This document shows positions 16,805 through 25,106 of a stretch of DNA of 39,303 nucleotides, piece after piece. The notes beneath the pieces were generated by a model. That model was not told the DNA's origin and made no database searches. It saw nothing but the letters and a program-made list of their open reading frames with translations. Origin of the DNA: Candidatus Wolfebacteria bacterium (lineage in GTDB: Bacteria; Patescibacteriota; Minisyncoccia; UBA6257; UBA9933); the NCBI GenBank assembly GCA_016188075.1, contig JACPIO010000013.1, forward strand, positions 1 to 39,303, given 5' to 3'. The position numbers were made by a program, and so were the translations under genes. Position 1 is the first letter of the stretch. Each line of letters opens with the position of its first letter.

Positions 16805-17842
16805 TTATTTCAACCAGGGCTCTACTAATTTCACTTGCTTTGTTTCGCAATCAATTTCGGCCCTAACTCCAAGCGGCAAAACCAACTGCGGATCAGTATG
16901 CCCGACATCAAAATTGGCAACAACCGGCAAATCCGGCTTGCCGAATTCTTTTGCAACAATCGAAACAATTTTTTCCTCCAATTCTTTCTTTTTCTCGTCG
17001 GAATAATCTCTGGCGCGAGAGAAAATAAAGCCGCTGATTCGGTCAAATACGCCCAACATTCCATAATTTCTCAAAGCATGATCAACGAAATGAATTGACG
17101 GCTTTTCTTCGGAAGTTTCGAGGAAAAATATTTTGCCTTTCCAGAAATCTTGCGACGGCCAAAAGTCCGTTGCTTTCATCATTTCCAAAACCTCGATACA
17201 GCCGCCAAACAGCTCGCCTTGAACTTTCGCGCTTCCTTGAAGCCAATGCCAGCCGTCATCCGATTTTAGCGGATTAACTTTTCCAAGATTTTCCTTATTC
17301 GCCCAATCAGGATAGCCGTCGCAGTATTTTTGATACGGCCGATACTCATAGCTTTCTTTCGGCTCAAAAAGAATTTCTCTCACATGATTTTTGAAACTTT
17401 CCGGCAAGCTATCCATCTGCGAGAACCCCGCCATTATTGAAGGGCCATAGAAAGTTATAAGCCCTTGCAAATTTGCAAACACATGAAGCGTCGAGATATC
17501 GGAATACCCCATTAGTATTTTGGGATTATTGGCAATAATTTTTTTATTTAGAAAAGGTAAAATCCGAACAGAATCATCGCCGCCGATCGAAGCGAAGACG
17601 GCTTTAACTTCGGGATCGGCAAAAGCGTCGTTAATGTCTTTTGCGCGAATTTGACGATTGGCTCTCAAAAAACCGGCCTCCATTCTCGCAGTGGGAAATT
17701 CTTTAATTCTCAAACCCCATTCTTGCAAAACTTTAAGGCCGTTTTCGTAAATATGCGGAAATACGCTCGGGCCTCCCCAAGACGGGGACACGATCGCTAC
17801 GGTGTCGCCCTGTTTCAATCTTTCTGGTTTTTTGTAGTTCAT
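16805..17842 (-). CDS. S66 LD-carboxypeptidase/MccF-like peptidase
   Basis: GDTVAIVSPSWG, IGGDDSVRILP, LMGYSDISTLH. Confidence 0.88.
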   Translation of the reverse strand: MNYKKPERLKQGDTVAIVSPSWGGPSVFPHIYENGLKVLQEWGLRIKEFPTARMEAGFLRANRQIRAKDINDAFADPEVKAVFASIGGDDSVRILPFLNKKIIANNPKILMGYSDISTLHVFANLQGLITFYGPSIMAGFSQMDSLPESFKNHVREILFEPKESYEYRPYQKYCDGYPDWANKENLGKVNPLKSDDGWHWLQGSAKVQGELFGGCIEVLEMMKATDFWPSQDFWKGKIFFLETSEEKPSIHFVDHALRNYGMLGVFDRISGFIFSRARDYSDEKKKELEEKIVSIVAKEFGKPDLPVVANFDVGHTDPQLVLPLGVRAEIDCETKQVKLVEPWLK

Positions 17843-17918
17843 AATTATTTCAAAATTCCATCAACAGCATCTCAAAATTTACCCTAAATAAAGTCTGGGA
17901 ATCCCGAAGGACTAACGC

Positions 17919-17993
17919 TGGTGGGCGCGGAGGGAGTCGAACCCCCAACCATTCGGATATAAGCCGAACGCTCTGCCATTGAGCTACGCGCCC
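17919..17993 (-). tRNA. tRNA with anticodon TAT (predicted Ile, AUA codon), CCA encoded
   Basis: GGGCGCG/CGCGCCC acceptor, anticodon arm TTCGG-CTTATAT-CCGAA, T arm GGGGG-TTCGACT-CCCTC, 3' ACCA. Confidence 0.9.
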
Positions 17994-18002
17994 CCTACCC
18001 GT

Positions 18003-19844
18003 CTATATAGTAATCGCGATCGGCTTCAGTCTAAAGCCTTTTATCAAAGCGTCAAATTCCTCGCGCTCCAAAGTTTCTTTTTCCATTAATTTTTTGGCGA
18101 TGGCTTTCAAAACGTTTTTTCGCGAGGTGATAATTTTTTTCGCGGTTTGGAGAGCGCCATCAATAAAGCCTTTTACTTCCTTGTCGATGTCCGCCGCTAC
18201 TTTTTCCGAGTAATTTTTTTCCGTGGCGATTTCCCGGCCCAAAAAAATCAGCTCCTCGTTTTTGCCGTAGGTAATGGGACCGAGTTTTTCGCTCATTCCA
18301 AACTTGGTAACAATCCGCCGCGCCAAATCAGAAACGCTTTGGAGATCCGAGGACGCGCCGGTTGAGATATCTCGGAAAATCAGCTTTTCGGAAACATAGC
18401 CGCCGAGAAAAACCGCCAAGTCAGCCATAAATTGTTTTTTGGTGCGCAGATGAGTTTCTTCGATGGGCAACTTCAAGGTATAGCCGCCGGCCCGTCCCCG
18501 AGCCACAATCGAAACTTTATGAACCGGATCCGCGTCTTTAATTGAAGTCGCAACCAAGGCGTGGCCAGCCTCGTGATAGGCGATAATTTCTTTTTCTTTC
18601 TGCGGCAAAACCCGGCTTCGGCGTTCCGGCCCCAGAAGAACCTTTTCAATGGAATCAAAAATATCCTGCTGGACAACTTCTTTTTGATTTTTCCGCGCGG
18701 CAAAAATCGCGGCCTCGTTCATTAAATTAGCCAGATCCGCGCCGGAGAATCCGGGGGTTCGCTCGGCCACTTTTCGCAAAGCAATGGCTTTGGCCAAAAT
18801 TTTTCCGCGGCTGTGAATTTTTAAAATTTCTTCGCGGTCATTGATGTCCGGCAGATCCAGAAAAACCCGGCGGTCAAAACGACCGGGCCGAAGCAGGGCT
18901 GGGTCCAAAATATCCGGGCGATTGGTCGCCGCTATTACGATCACCTTCGTGTCTCTTTCGAATCCATCCATCTCCACCAAAATTTGATTTAAGGTTTGTT
19001 CTCGCTCGTCGTGTCCTCCGCCAATGCCAGCGCCGCGCTCCCGGCCGATAGCGTCGATTTCATCAATAAAAACGATGCATGGAGCCGCGCGTTTGGCGGT
19101 CTGAAATAAATCTCTGACTCGACTTGAACCAACTCCTACAAACATCTCCACGAACTCCGAGCCGGAAATATGAAAAAAGGGGACATTTCCTTCGCCGGCA
19201 ATAGCCCGGGCCAATAAAGTTTTTCCGGTTCCGGGGCTCCCTAAGAGCAAAACACCTCTGGGAATCCGCGCGCCAATATCCAAATATTTTTTGGGATTTT
19301 TCAAAAAATCCACCACTTCCATCAATTCCTGTTTTACCTCTTTAAGTCCGGCCACGTCGTTAAAAGTGATTCGATCTTTAAATTGGGTAAAAAGCTTGAC
19401 GTTGGCTTTGCCAAAAGTGAAGGCTTGGCTCATTCCGGTTCGGGCCTGCCGAAACATCATCCAAAAGAAAACACCGATGATAATAAGGGGCAAAAGCGAA
19501 GGAATTAAAACGCTGGCCCAAAAATGCAAACCCGACTCCTCTTTAATCTGAAAATTAACGTTTTTTAGGGCTGCTGGCTCCAGGCCGTAATTCCGCAAGG
19601 TCTCGGTTAATCCGGCTTCCGCTTCTTTTTTGGAAACCGCTTTCTCGCCGTTTTTAAGTTCAATCGTGAGATCGTTGCCGGAAACAACAATTTTCGAAAC
19701 CCCGCCGCTATTAATTGCCGAGGCAAGATCACTAATGCTTAAAGTTTTTGGACTTCCTTCGGTAGAGTAAAAAAGAGAAAAAATAAAAGCCACGAGAAGA
19801 AACGTCCCGATCGCCCAAAGGATATTTTTAGAAAGGAGTTTCAT
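18003..19844 (-). CDS. ftsH: ATP-dependent zinc metalloprotease FtsH
   Basis: [35 protein letters not shown]; start at MKLLSK. Confidence 0.97.
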   Translation of the reverse strand: MKLLSKNILWAIGTFLLVAFIFSLFYSTEGSPKTLSISDLASAINSGGVSKIVVSGNDLTIELKNGEKAVSKKEAEAGLTETLRNYGLEPAALKNVNFQIKEESGLHFWASVLIPSLLPLIIIGVFFWMMFRQARTGMSQAFTFGKANVKLFTQFKDRITFNDVAGLKEVKQELMEVVDFLKNPKKYLDIGARIPRGVLLLGSPGTGKTLLARAIAGEGNVPFFHISGSEFVEMFVGVGSSRVRDLFQTAKRAAPCIVFIDEIDAIGRERGAGIGGGHDEREQTLNQILVEMDGFERDTKVIVIAATNRPDILDPALLRPGRFDRRVFLDLPDINDREEILKIHSRGKILAKAIALRKVAERTPGFSGADLANLMNEAAIFAARKNQKEVVQQDIFDSIEKVLLGPERRSRVLPQKEKEIIAYHEAGHALVATSIKDADPVHKVSIVARGRAGGYTLKLPIEETHLRTKKQFMADLAVFLGGYVSEKLIFRDISTGASSDLQSVSDLARRIVTKFGMSEKLGPITYGKNEELIFLGREIATEKNYSEKVAADIDKEVKGFIDGALQTAKKIITSRKNVLKAIAKKLMEKETLEREEFDALIKGFRLKPIAITI

Positions 19845-19855
19845 GCTTCGCTCGC

Positions 19856-19932
19856 GTATCGATACCAATATACAAATGTACGAATTATACGAATTCGTAT
19901 CATTAGTATAATTCGCATATTCGCATCGATAC
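19856..19932 (-). repeat. Intergenic quasi-palindromic repeat, copy B (between S1 gene and ftsH)
   Basis: GTATCGATACCAATATACAAATGTACGAATTATACGAATTCGTATCATTAGTATAATTCGCATATTCGCATCGATAC. Confidence 0.93.
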
Positions 19933-20994
19933 TTATTTCTTTATTTTCAAAATAATTCGTTTCTCTTCGGGTTTTACTGATTCGATAATAAATCTATACT
20001 CTTTGCCCGGTTCCAATTCTTTTTTCATTTCTTCCAGGCCGCCGAATTCAGAAACATGAACCAGGCCGTGAAGATCGTGGTCTAAACTGATGTAGGCGCC
20101 AAAGGGGTTAAATTTAGAAAGCCGGCCGCCAATTTCCTCGCCAGCCCGGAATACCTCGCCGGCCTTATCCCACGGGTTGGGAGTTAGCGCCTTGATAGAC
20201 AAAGAAACCTGACCGTCTTTTATGTCTATAATTTTAACTTTTACCGATTCATCCACCTTTAAAACTTCTTTGGGACTATCAATCAAACGATGGTCAATTT
20301 CCGAAATATGAACCAAGCCTTCAATGGCCGGGGTATCGACAAACCGGACAAAAGCGCCGAAATCGGCCAAGCCGGAGATAACGCCGTCCACCACATCGCC
20401 TACGGCATACTTGCTTACCAGCTCTTTAAGATTTTCTCCCACCGCTTCTTTTTCGGAAAGGATTAACTTGGTAGTTCTCGGATTAAAATCCAAAATTTTC
20501 ACCTTGAGATCCTGTCCGACAAATTTTCTTAAGGACACCGGCAAAAAGGCCTTAATCTGGTTGACTTCGGCGACCAGGCCGCCGCTGTTGGCTCCAATCA
20601 CCTTCACTTCCAGAACCTCCCCGCTGTCTCGCCACTCCTTAAGCTCTTGCCAATTCTTCTGCTTATGAGCGCCGGCCAAAGAAAGTTCAACCAGCCCCTC
20701 TTCGCCGTCCAGGTCCGCCACTTTGGCGCTTATCAAAGAGTCAAGCTCCAAATCTTTAACCAAATTTCTGGCGTTTAAAAATTCCGAGCCGTAGAGAATG
20801 CCGGTTCCGAATTTTCCCAAATCAAAATAAATCCGCCGCGGCGCTTTTTTTAAAAGTCTTGCTTCTATCAAATCTCCGATCTTTAAAAAAGAAACTAAAT
20901 CGGCTTCATTTTTGATGAGCTGGCCGATCGGAGAAGTTAATCTTTTATTCGTAATCACTGCCATAGGTTGAATCGCTGGAGGTAAATTCGCCAA
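19933..20994 (-). CDS. S1 RNA-binding domain protein (ribosomal protein S1-like)
   Basis: Repeated S1 motifs, e.g. GDVVDGVISGLADFGAFVRF...GLVHISEIDHR. Confidence 0.88.
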   Translation of the reverse strand: MANLPPAIQPMAVITNKRLTSPIGQLIKNEADLVSFLKIGDLIEARLLKKAPRRIYFDLGKFGTGILYGSEFLNARNLVKDLELDSLISAKVADLDGEEGLVELSLAGAHKQKNWQELKEWRDSGEVLEVKVIGANSGGLVAEVNQIKAFLPVSLRKFVGQDLKVKILDFNPRTTKLILSEKEAVGENLKELVSKYAVGDVVDGVISGLADFGAFVRFVDTPAIEGLVHISEIDHRLIDSPKEVLKVDESVKVKIIDIKDGQVSLSIKALTPNPWDKAGEVFRAGEEIGGRLSKFNPFGAYISLDHDLHGLVHVSEFGGLEEMKKELEPGKEYRFIIESVKPEEKRIILKIKK

Positions 20995-21068
20995 ACGCAG
21001 GTTTTATTATAGGGAAAAATGGGACTATGTCAATTGACTTTGGAAATCGGTTGGGATAAAATTAGGAC

Positions 21069-21335
21069 ATGCTTACGGCTCGAAAAAAGAAGAATATCAT
21101 CGAAGAGCATCGGCGGCACGAGACTGACACCGGCTCAACCAATGTTCAGGTTTCCCTTTTGACGCGGCGAATTTCCGAGGTGACGGACCATCTGAAAAAG
21201 AATCTCAAAGACCACCATTCGCGGAGAGGGCTTTTAATGATGGTTGGCAAGAGAAAAAGACTCTTAGATCATTTGGCCAAAAGCAATCCCAAAAGCCACG
21301 CTTCTCTCATAAAGAAGCTTGGCCTCAAGAGATAA
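21069..21335 (+). CDS. rpsO: 30S ribosomal protein S15
   Basis: DTGSTNVQVSLLTRRISEVTDHLKKNLKDHHSRRGLLMMVGKRKRLLDHL. Confidence 0.97.
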   Translation: MLTARKKKNIIEEHRRHETDTGSTNVQVSLLTRRISEVTDHLKKNLKDHHSRRGLLMMVGKRKRLLDHLAKSNPKSHASLIKKLGLKR

Positions 21336-21344
21336 CAGCCCTTC

Positions 21345-21899
21345 GTGATGACGACTACAAACAAATATCAGCGAGTTGGGGTTTTTATAGACATCCAAAA
21401 TCTCTACCACTCGTCCAAACATCTTTATCGGGCTCGGGTCAACTACCGAGAACTGATGCGCGAACTCACCATGGGCCGGCAGCTTATTCGCGCCATCGGT
21501 TATGTGGTAAAAAGCGAGGAGACTTCGCCGACAAGAGAGGCGCCACGAGCTGACGGCCAGAGACTGACCTCTTCCGAGGCGGCTTTTTTTGACGCCCTGG
21601 GGAAAAGCGGGATTGAGCTTCGAGTAAAAGATCTCCAAATTTTTCCGGATGGAACCAAAAAAGCGGATTGGGATGTGGGGATGGCAGTAGATGCCATAAG
21701 AATGGCCGGATTGCTGGACGTAATAATTCTGGTTACCGGCGATGGCGATTTCGTACCCTTGGTTAATTATCTTAAATGGGGTCTGGGCCGAGTAGTGGAA
21801 GTGTCTGCCTTTGGCCGAAGCGCTTCGGCAAAGCTCAAAGAAGCGGCGGATGTTTTTGTAGACCTGGACCAAATACCAAAAGTGATATTAAAAAGATAA
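21345..21899 (+). CDS. NYN domain (LabA/DUF88-like) protein
   Basis: GVFIDIQNLYHSSK, DWDVGMAVDAIRMAG, VTGDGDFVPLVNYL. Confidence 0.88.
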   Translation: MMTTTNKYQRVGVFIDIQNLYHSSKHLYRARVNYRELMRELTMGRQLIRAIGYVVKSEETSPTREAPRADGQRLTSSEAAFFDALGKSGIELRVKDLQIFPDGTKKADWDVGMAVDAIRMAGLLDVIILVTGDGDFVPLVNYLKWGLGRVVEVSAFGRSASAKLKEAADVFVDLDQIPKVILKR

Positions 21900-21976
21900 G
21901 TAGCGATTCGAATATACGAATGTACGAATTATACGAATTCGTATCATTAGTATAATTCGTATATTGGCATCGATAC
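21900..21976 (+). repeat. Intergenic quasi-palindromic repeat, copy C (upstream of pnp)
   Basis: TAGCGATTCGAATATACGAATGTACGAATTATACGAATTCGTATCATTAGTATAATTCGTATATTGGCATCGATAC. Confidence 0.93.
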
Positions 21977-21984
21977 ATTTATTA

Positions 21985-24114
21985 ATGAATCTTAACAAAA
22001 AACAATTTAATCTCGATTTTGGCGGACAGCCGGTCAGTCTCACTATCTCCCAAATGGCTGAGCAGGCCAATGCCGCTGTTTTAGGGCAGCACGGGGAGAC
22101 CGCGGTTTTAGTCACTGTTACACTGGGCAAAGAAGACCGAAATATCGACTATTTCCCGCTCGTAGTTGATTACGAAGAAAAATTTTACGCGGCCGGAAAA
22201 ATCATTGGCAGCCGATTTATCAGGCGCGAGGGTCGGCCGTCAGAAGAAGCGGTTTTATCCGGCCGCTTGATTGACCGAAGCCTACGGCCTCTTTTCCCCC
22301 AAAATCTGCGGCGCGACGTGCAAATTATTATCACGGTCCTTTCTTACGACGAAGAAAATGATCCGGAGTTTATCGCGCTTTTATCGGCCTCCGCCGCGCT
22401 CGCTATATCCGAAGTTCCCTGGAACGGGCCAGTGGCCGGCGTAAGAATCGCGGTAAAAAAAGACGGCGAGATCGCCGTAAGCCCCAAAAATTCTTTAATT
22501 AAGGAATTTGGAGAATTCGCTCTCGAAACCTTTGTTTCCGGCACCGAAGAAAAAATAAATATGCTTGAGTTGGCCGGCAACGAATCAAGCGAGGCGGAAA
22601 CCGTTCGCGCCTTCGGAGCAGCCCAGACCGAAATCGCAAAATTAATTCAGTTTGTAAAAAGCATCGTGAAGGAATACGGCAAAGAAAAGATTAAAGTTCC
22701 GGACTCTGAAGAAAATTTAGAACTCAAAAAGAAAATCGTAAATTTTCTGAAAGATAAGATAGAAAACGCGATTTACCAAAAAGATAAAACCGAGAGATTT
22801 AGAGAAATCGCGGAAATGAAAGAAGCTCTAAAAAACCATCTAACCGAAGAGGGATTAAGCGGCGCTGATCTCGCTCCGGTCAACCGTCTTCTGGAAGAAG
22901 AAGTGGGACGCATAGTAAGAAAAAATATTCTGGAGAGCGAAAAACGGCCGGACGGCCGAAGACTCGACGAAGTGCGCGAACTCCACGCCGAAGTCGGTTT
23001 ATTTAAACGGCTGCACGGATCAGCCTTATTTGCCCGGGGCAATACCCAGGCATTAGCCGCGGTCACCCTGGCTGCTCCCGGGGCAGAGCAATTAATCGAG
23101 ACAATGGAAATTTCAACCAAGCGCCGATTTATGCTTCATTATAATTTTCCGCCTTATTCCGTGGGCGAAATCGGGCGCTTGGGCGCGCCGGGACGGCGGG
23201 AGATCGGCCACGGCGCTTTGGCGGAAAAAGGATTAAGACCCCTTATACCATCGCAAGACGAATTTCCGTACACCATTCGTTTGGTTTCGGAGATTCTGTC
23301 TTCCAACGGTTCGTCCTCTATGGCAACTGTTTCGGCCGGTTCTCTGGCTTTAATGGACGCCGGCGTGCCCATAAGAAAAGCAGCGGCTGGTATCGCCATG
23401 GGGCTCATCACAGACAAAACCAATAACCAACAACTAACAACCAACAACTATAAGATACTGACCGACCTTCAAGGGCCGGAGGATCACCACGGCGATATGG
23501 ATTTCAAAGTGGCCGGCACCAAAGACGGCATCACCGCCATTCAGCTTGATGTAAAAATCGAAGGCTTAACCATAGAAATAATTGGGGCAACCTTGACCCA
23601 GGCGAAAAAAGCCCGGCTCGAGATTCTTGACGCTATGAACGCGACCATTGCCCAGCCCAGAGCAGAGGTTTCCTCCTACGCGCCGGTTATTATGACAACC
23701 AACGTAAGGCCGGATCAGATTGGCGAGGTCATCGGGCCAGCTGGGAAAATAATCAACGGCATTATTGCCGCAACCGGCGTTTTAAGCATTGATATTGAAC
23801 AAACCGGAAAGGTTTTTGTCGCGGCTCACGACATAGACAAAGCCCGGGCCGCCATCGCGCAAGTCCAAGCGATAACGCGCACTTTCGAGATTGGCGAAAT
23901 TATCGAGGGAGAGATTATAAAAATTTTAGACTTCGGAGCGATTGTGGACTTAGGCGGCGGCAAAGACGGAATGATTCATGTCTCGGAATTAAAAGAAGGC
24001 TTTGTCCAGAAAGTGGAGGATGTGGTGAAATTAGGCGATAAGGTAAAAGCGAAAATCATAAGAGCCGAGAATGGAAAAATCGGACTGTCGATTAAAGCGC
24101 TGCCCCACGACTGA
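21985..24114 (+). CDS. pnp: Polyribonucleotide nucleotidyltransferase
   Basis: GRLIDRSLRPLFP, LTDLQGPEDHHGDMDFKVAGT, KH then S1 C-terminal domains. Confidence 0.96.
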   Translation: MNLNKKQFNLDFGGQPVSLTISQMAEQANAAVLGQHGETAVLVTVTLGKEDRNIDYFPLVVDYEEKFYAAGKIIGSRFIRREGRPSEEAVLSGRLIDRSLRPLFPQNLRRDVQIIITVLSYDEENDPEFIALLSASAALAISEVPWNGPVAGVRIAVKKDGEIAVSPKNSLIKEFGEFALETFVSGTEEKINMLELAGNESSEAETVRAFGAAQTEIAKLIQFVKSIVKEYGKEKIKVPDSEENLELKKKIVNFLKDKIENAIYQKDKTERFREIAEMKEALKNHLTEEGLSGADLAPVNRLLEEEVGRIVRKNILESEKRPDGRRLDEVRELHAEVGLFKRLHGSALFARGNTQALAAVTLAAPGAEQLIETMEISTKRRFMLHYNFPPYSVGEIGRLGAPGRREIGHGALAEKGLRPLIPSQDEFPYTIRLVSEILSSNGSSSMATVSAGSLALMDAGVPIRKAAAGIAMGLITDKTNNQQLTTNNYKILTDLQGPEDHHGDMDFKVAGTKDGITAIQLDVKIEGLTIEIIGATLTQAKKARLEILDAMNATIAQPRAEVSSYAPVIMTTNVRPDQIGEVIGPAGKIINGIIAATGVLSIDIEQTGKVFVAAHDIDKARAAIAQVQAITRTFEIGEIIEGEIIKILDFGAIVDLGGGKDGMIHVSELKEGFVQKVEDVVKLGDKVKAKIIRAENGKIGLSIKALPHD

Positions 24115-24367
24115 CAACCAATAACTTGCTCAATCTCGATTTCAATCGCGACGCTCTATTTTTCTTGATTGAATTCACTTTAGCGGCTTTATCCAGTTTT
24201 TTATAAACCTGCGATAAAAATTTCTTCGCCCCCTCTTTATCCCCGGCAACCACCATTTTTTTGTATTGTTTAATAGCCGATTTCAATTCGGTTTTTCTCT
24301 TGAGATTTCTCATTCGGCGCCGGATATTCTGGCGTAGAGCTTTTTTTGCTGATTGAGTGATGGGCAT
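24092..24367 (-). CDS. rpsT: 30S ribosomal protein S20
   Basis: MPITQSAKKALRQNIRRRMRNLKRKTELKSAIKQYKK. Confidence 0.92.
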   Translation of the reverse strand: MPITQSAKKALRQNIRRRMRNLKRKTELKSAIKQYKKMVVAGDKEGAKKFLSQVYKKLDKAAKVNSIKKNRASRLKSRLSKLLVVSRGAAL

Positions 24368-24372
24368 ACAGC

Positions 24373-24530
24373 GCAGTAATTAGTAAATGGTAATTAGTAA
24401 TTAGGCTATAATAAGAAGGTTTTAATGTCAATCATTTTCAAATATAATAAGAATCAGAGGGCAGTTGAGCGGCGCCCTGTTCCCCAACTACTTTAATTGC
24501 TAATTACTATTTACCAATTACCGATTAATG
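24373..24530. repeat. Imperfect inverted repeat arms (AGTAAATGGTAATTAGTAATTA type) bracketing the divergent rpsT/ruvA promoter region
   Basis: Left taattagtaaatggtaattagtaatta; right arm is its near reverse complement. Confidence 0.7.
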
Positions 24531-25106
24531 CTTTATTCCATTTCCGGAAAACTGCTCGCTAAAAAATCCGATTTTGCCGTTATGGAAACCAACGGTTTGG
24601 GACTCGCAATTTTCGCTTCGGGGCAAACGCTCCGCAAATTGCCCAAAATCGGCGGCCGGGCGAAGTTATTTATTTATCTCTACAATCATCAGAACGGCGC
24701 GGAAATTTACGGCTTTTTTTCGGAAAAAGAGCGCGAATTTTTTGAATCCCTAATTTCTATAAATGGAATTGGGGCTCGGGCCGCTTTAAAAATTTTAGGC
24801 GTTGCCAGATTCGAAAATCTCATCTCCGCCATCAAAACCGGCCGGAGCGATTTTTTGGTTAGGGCCGCGGGCATCGGCAGGAAGAAAGCCGAACGCATCA
24901 TATTAGAACTTAAAGACAAAAAAGGGGGGGCGTTGCTGGCAAAGGGCGATAATTCTTTAGAGCTAAATTACGAAGTAAGCGAAGCTCTCAAAGCCCTGGG
25001 ATACAGGCGAAACGAAACCGAGGAAGCGATTCAAAAAATATCGCCCAAGGCTAAAACTCTCGAAGAAAAAATAAAATCCGCCTTAAAAATTTTGAGCCGC
25101 CAATGA
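24528..25106 (+). CDS. ruvA: Holliday junction branch migration protein RuvA
   Basis: LYSISGKLL...LFIYLYNHQNGAEIYGFFSEKEREFFESLISINGIGARAALKIL...GIGRKKAERIILELKDK. Confidence 0.93.
   Translation: MLYSISGKLLAKKSDFAVMETNGLGLAIFASGQTLRKLPKIGGRAKLFIYLYNHQNGAEIYGFFSEKEREFFESLISINGIGARAALKILGVARFENLISAIKTGRSDFLVRAAGIGRKKAERIILELKDKKGGALLAKGDNSLELNYEVSEALKALGYRRNETEEAIQKISPKAKTLEEKIKSALKILSRQ

Noticed and set aside
19856-21976. Possible CRISPR array made of the ATACGAATTATACGAATT repeats
   Set aside because: Copies are far apart, quasi-palindromic and intergenic, with no regularly spaced unique spacers and no cas genes.
24922-24932. G7 homopolymer (aaaaggggggg) in ruvA as a phase-variable tract
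   Set aside because: The frame is intact and RuvA is a housekeeping protein; a single short run is not enough evidence.
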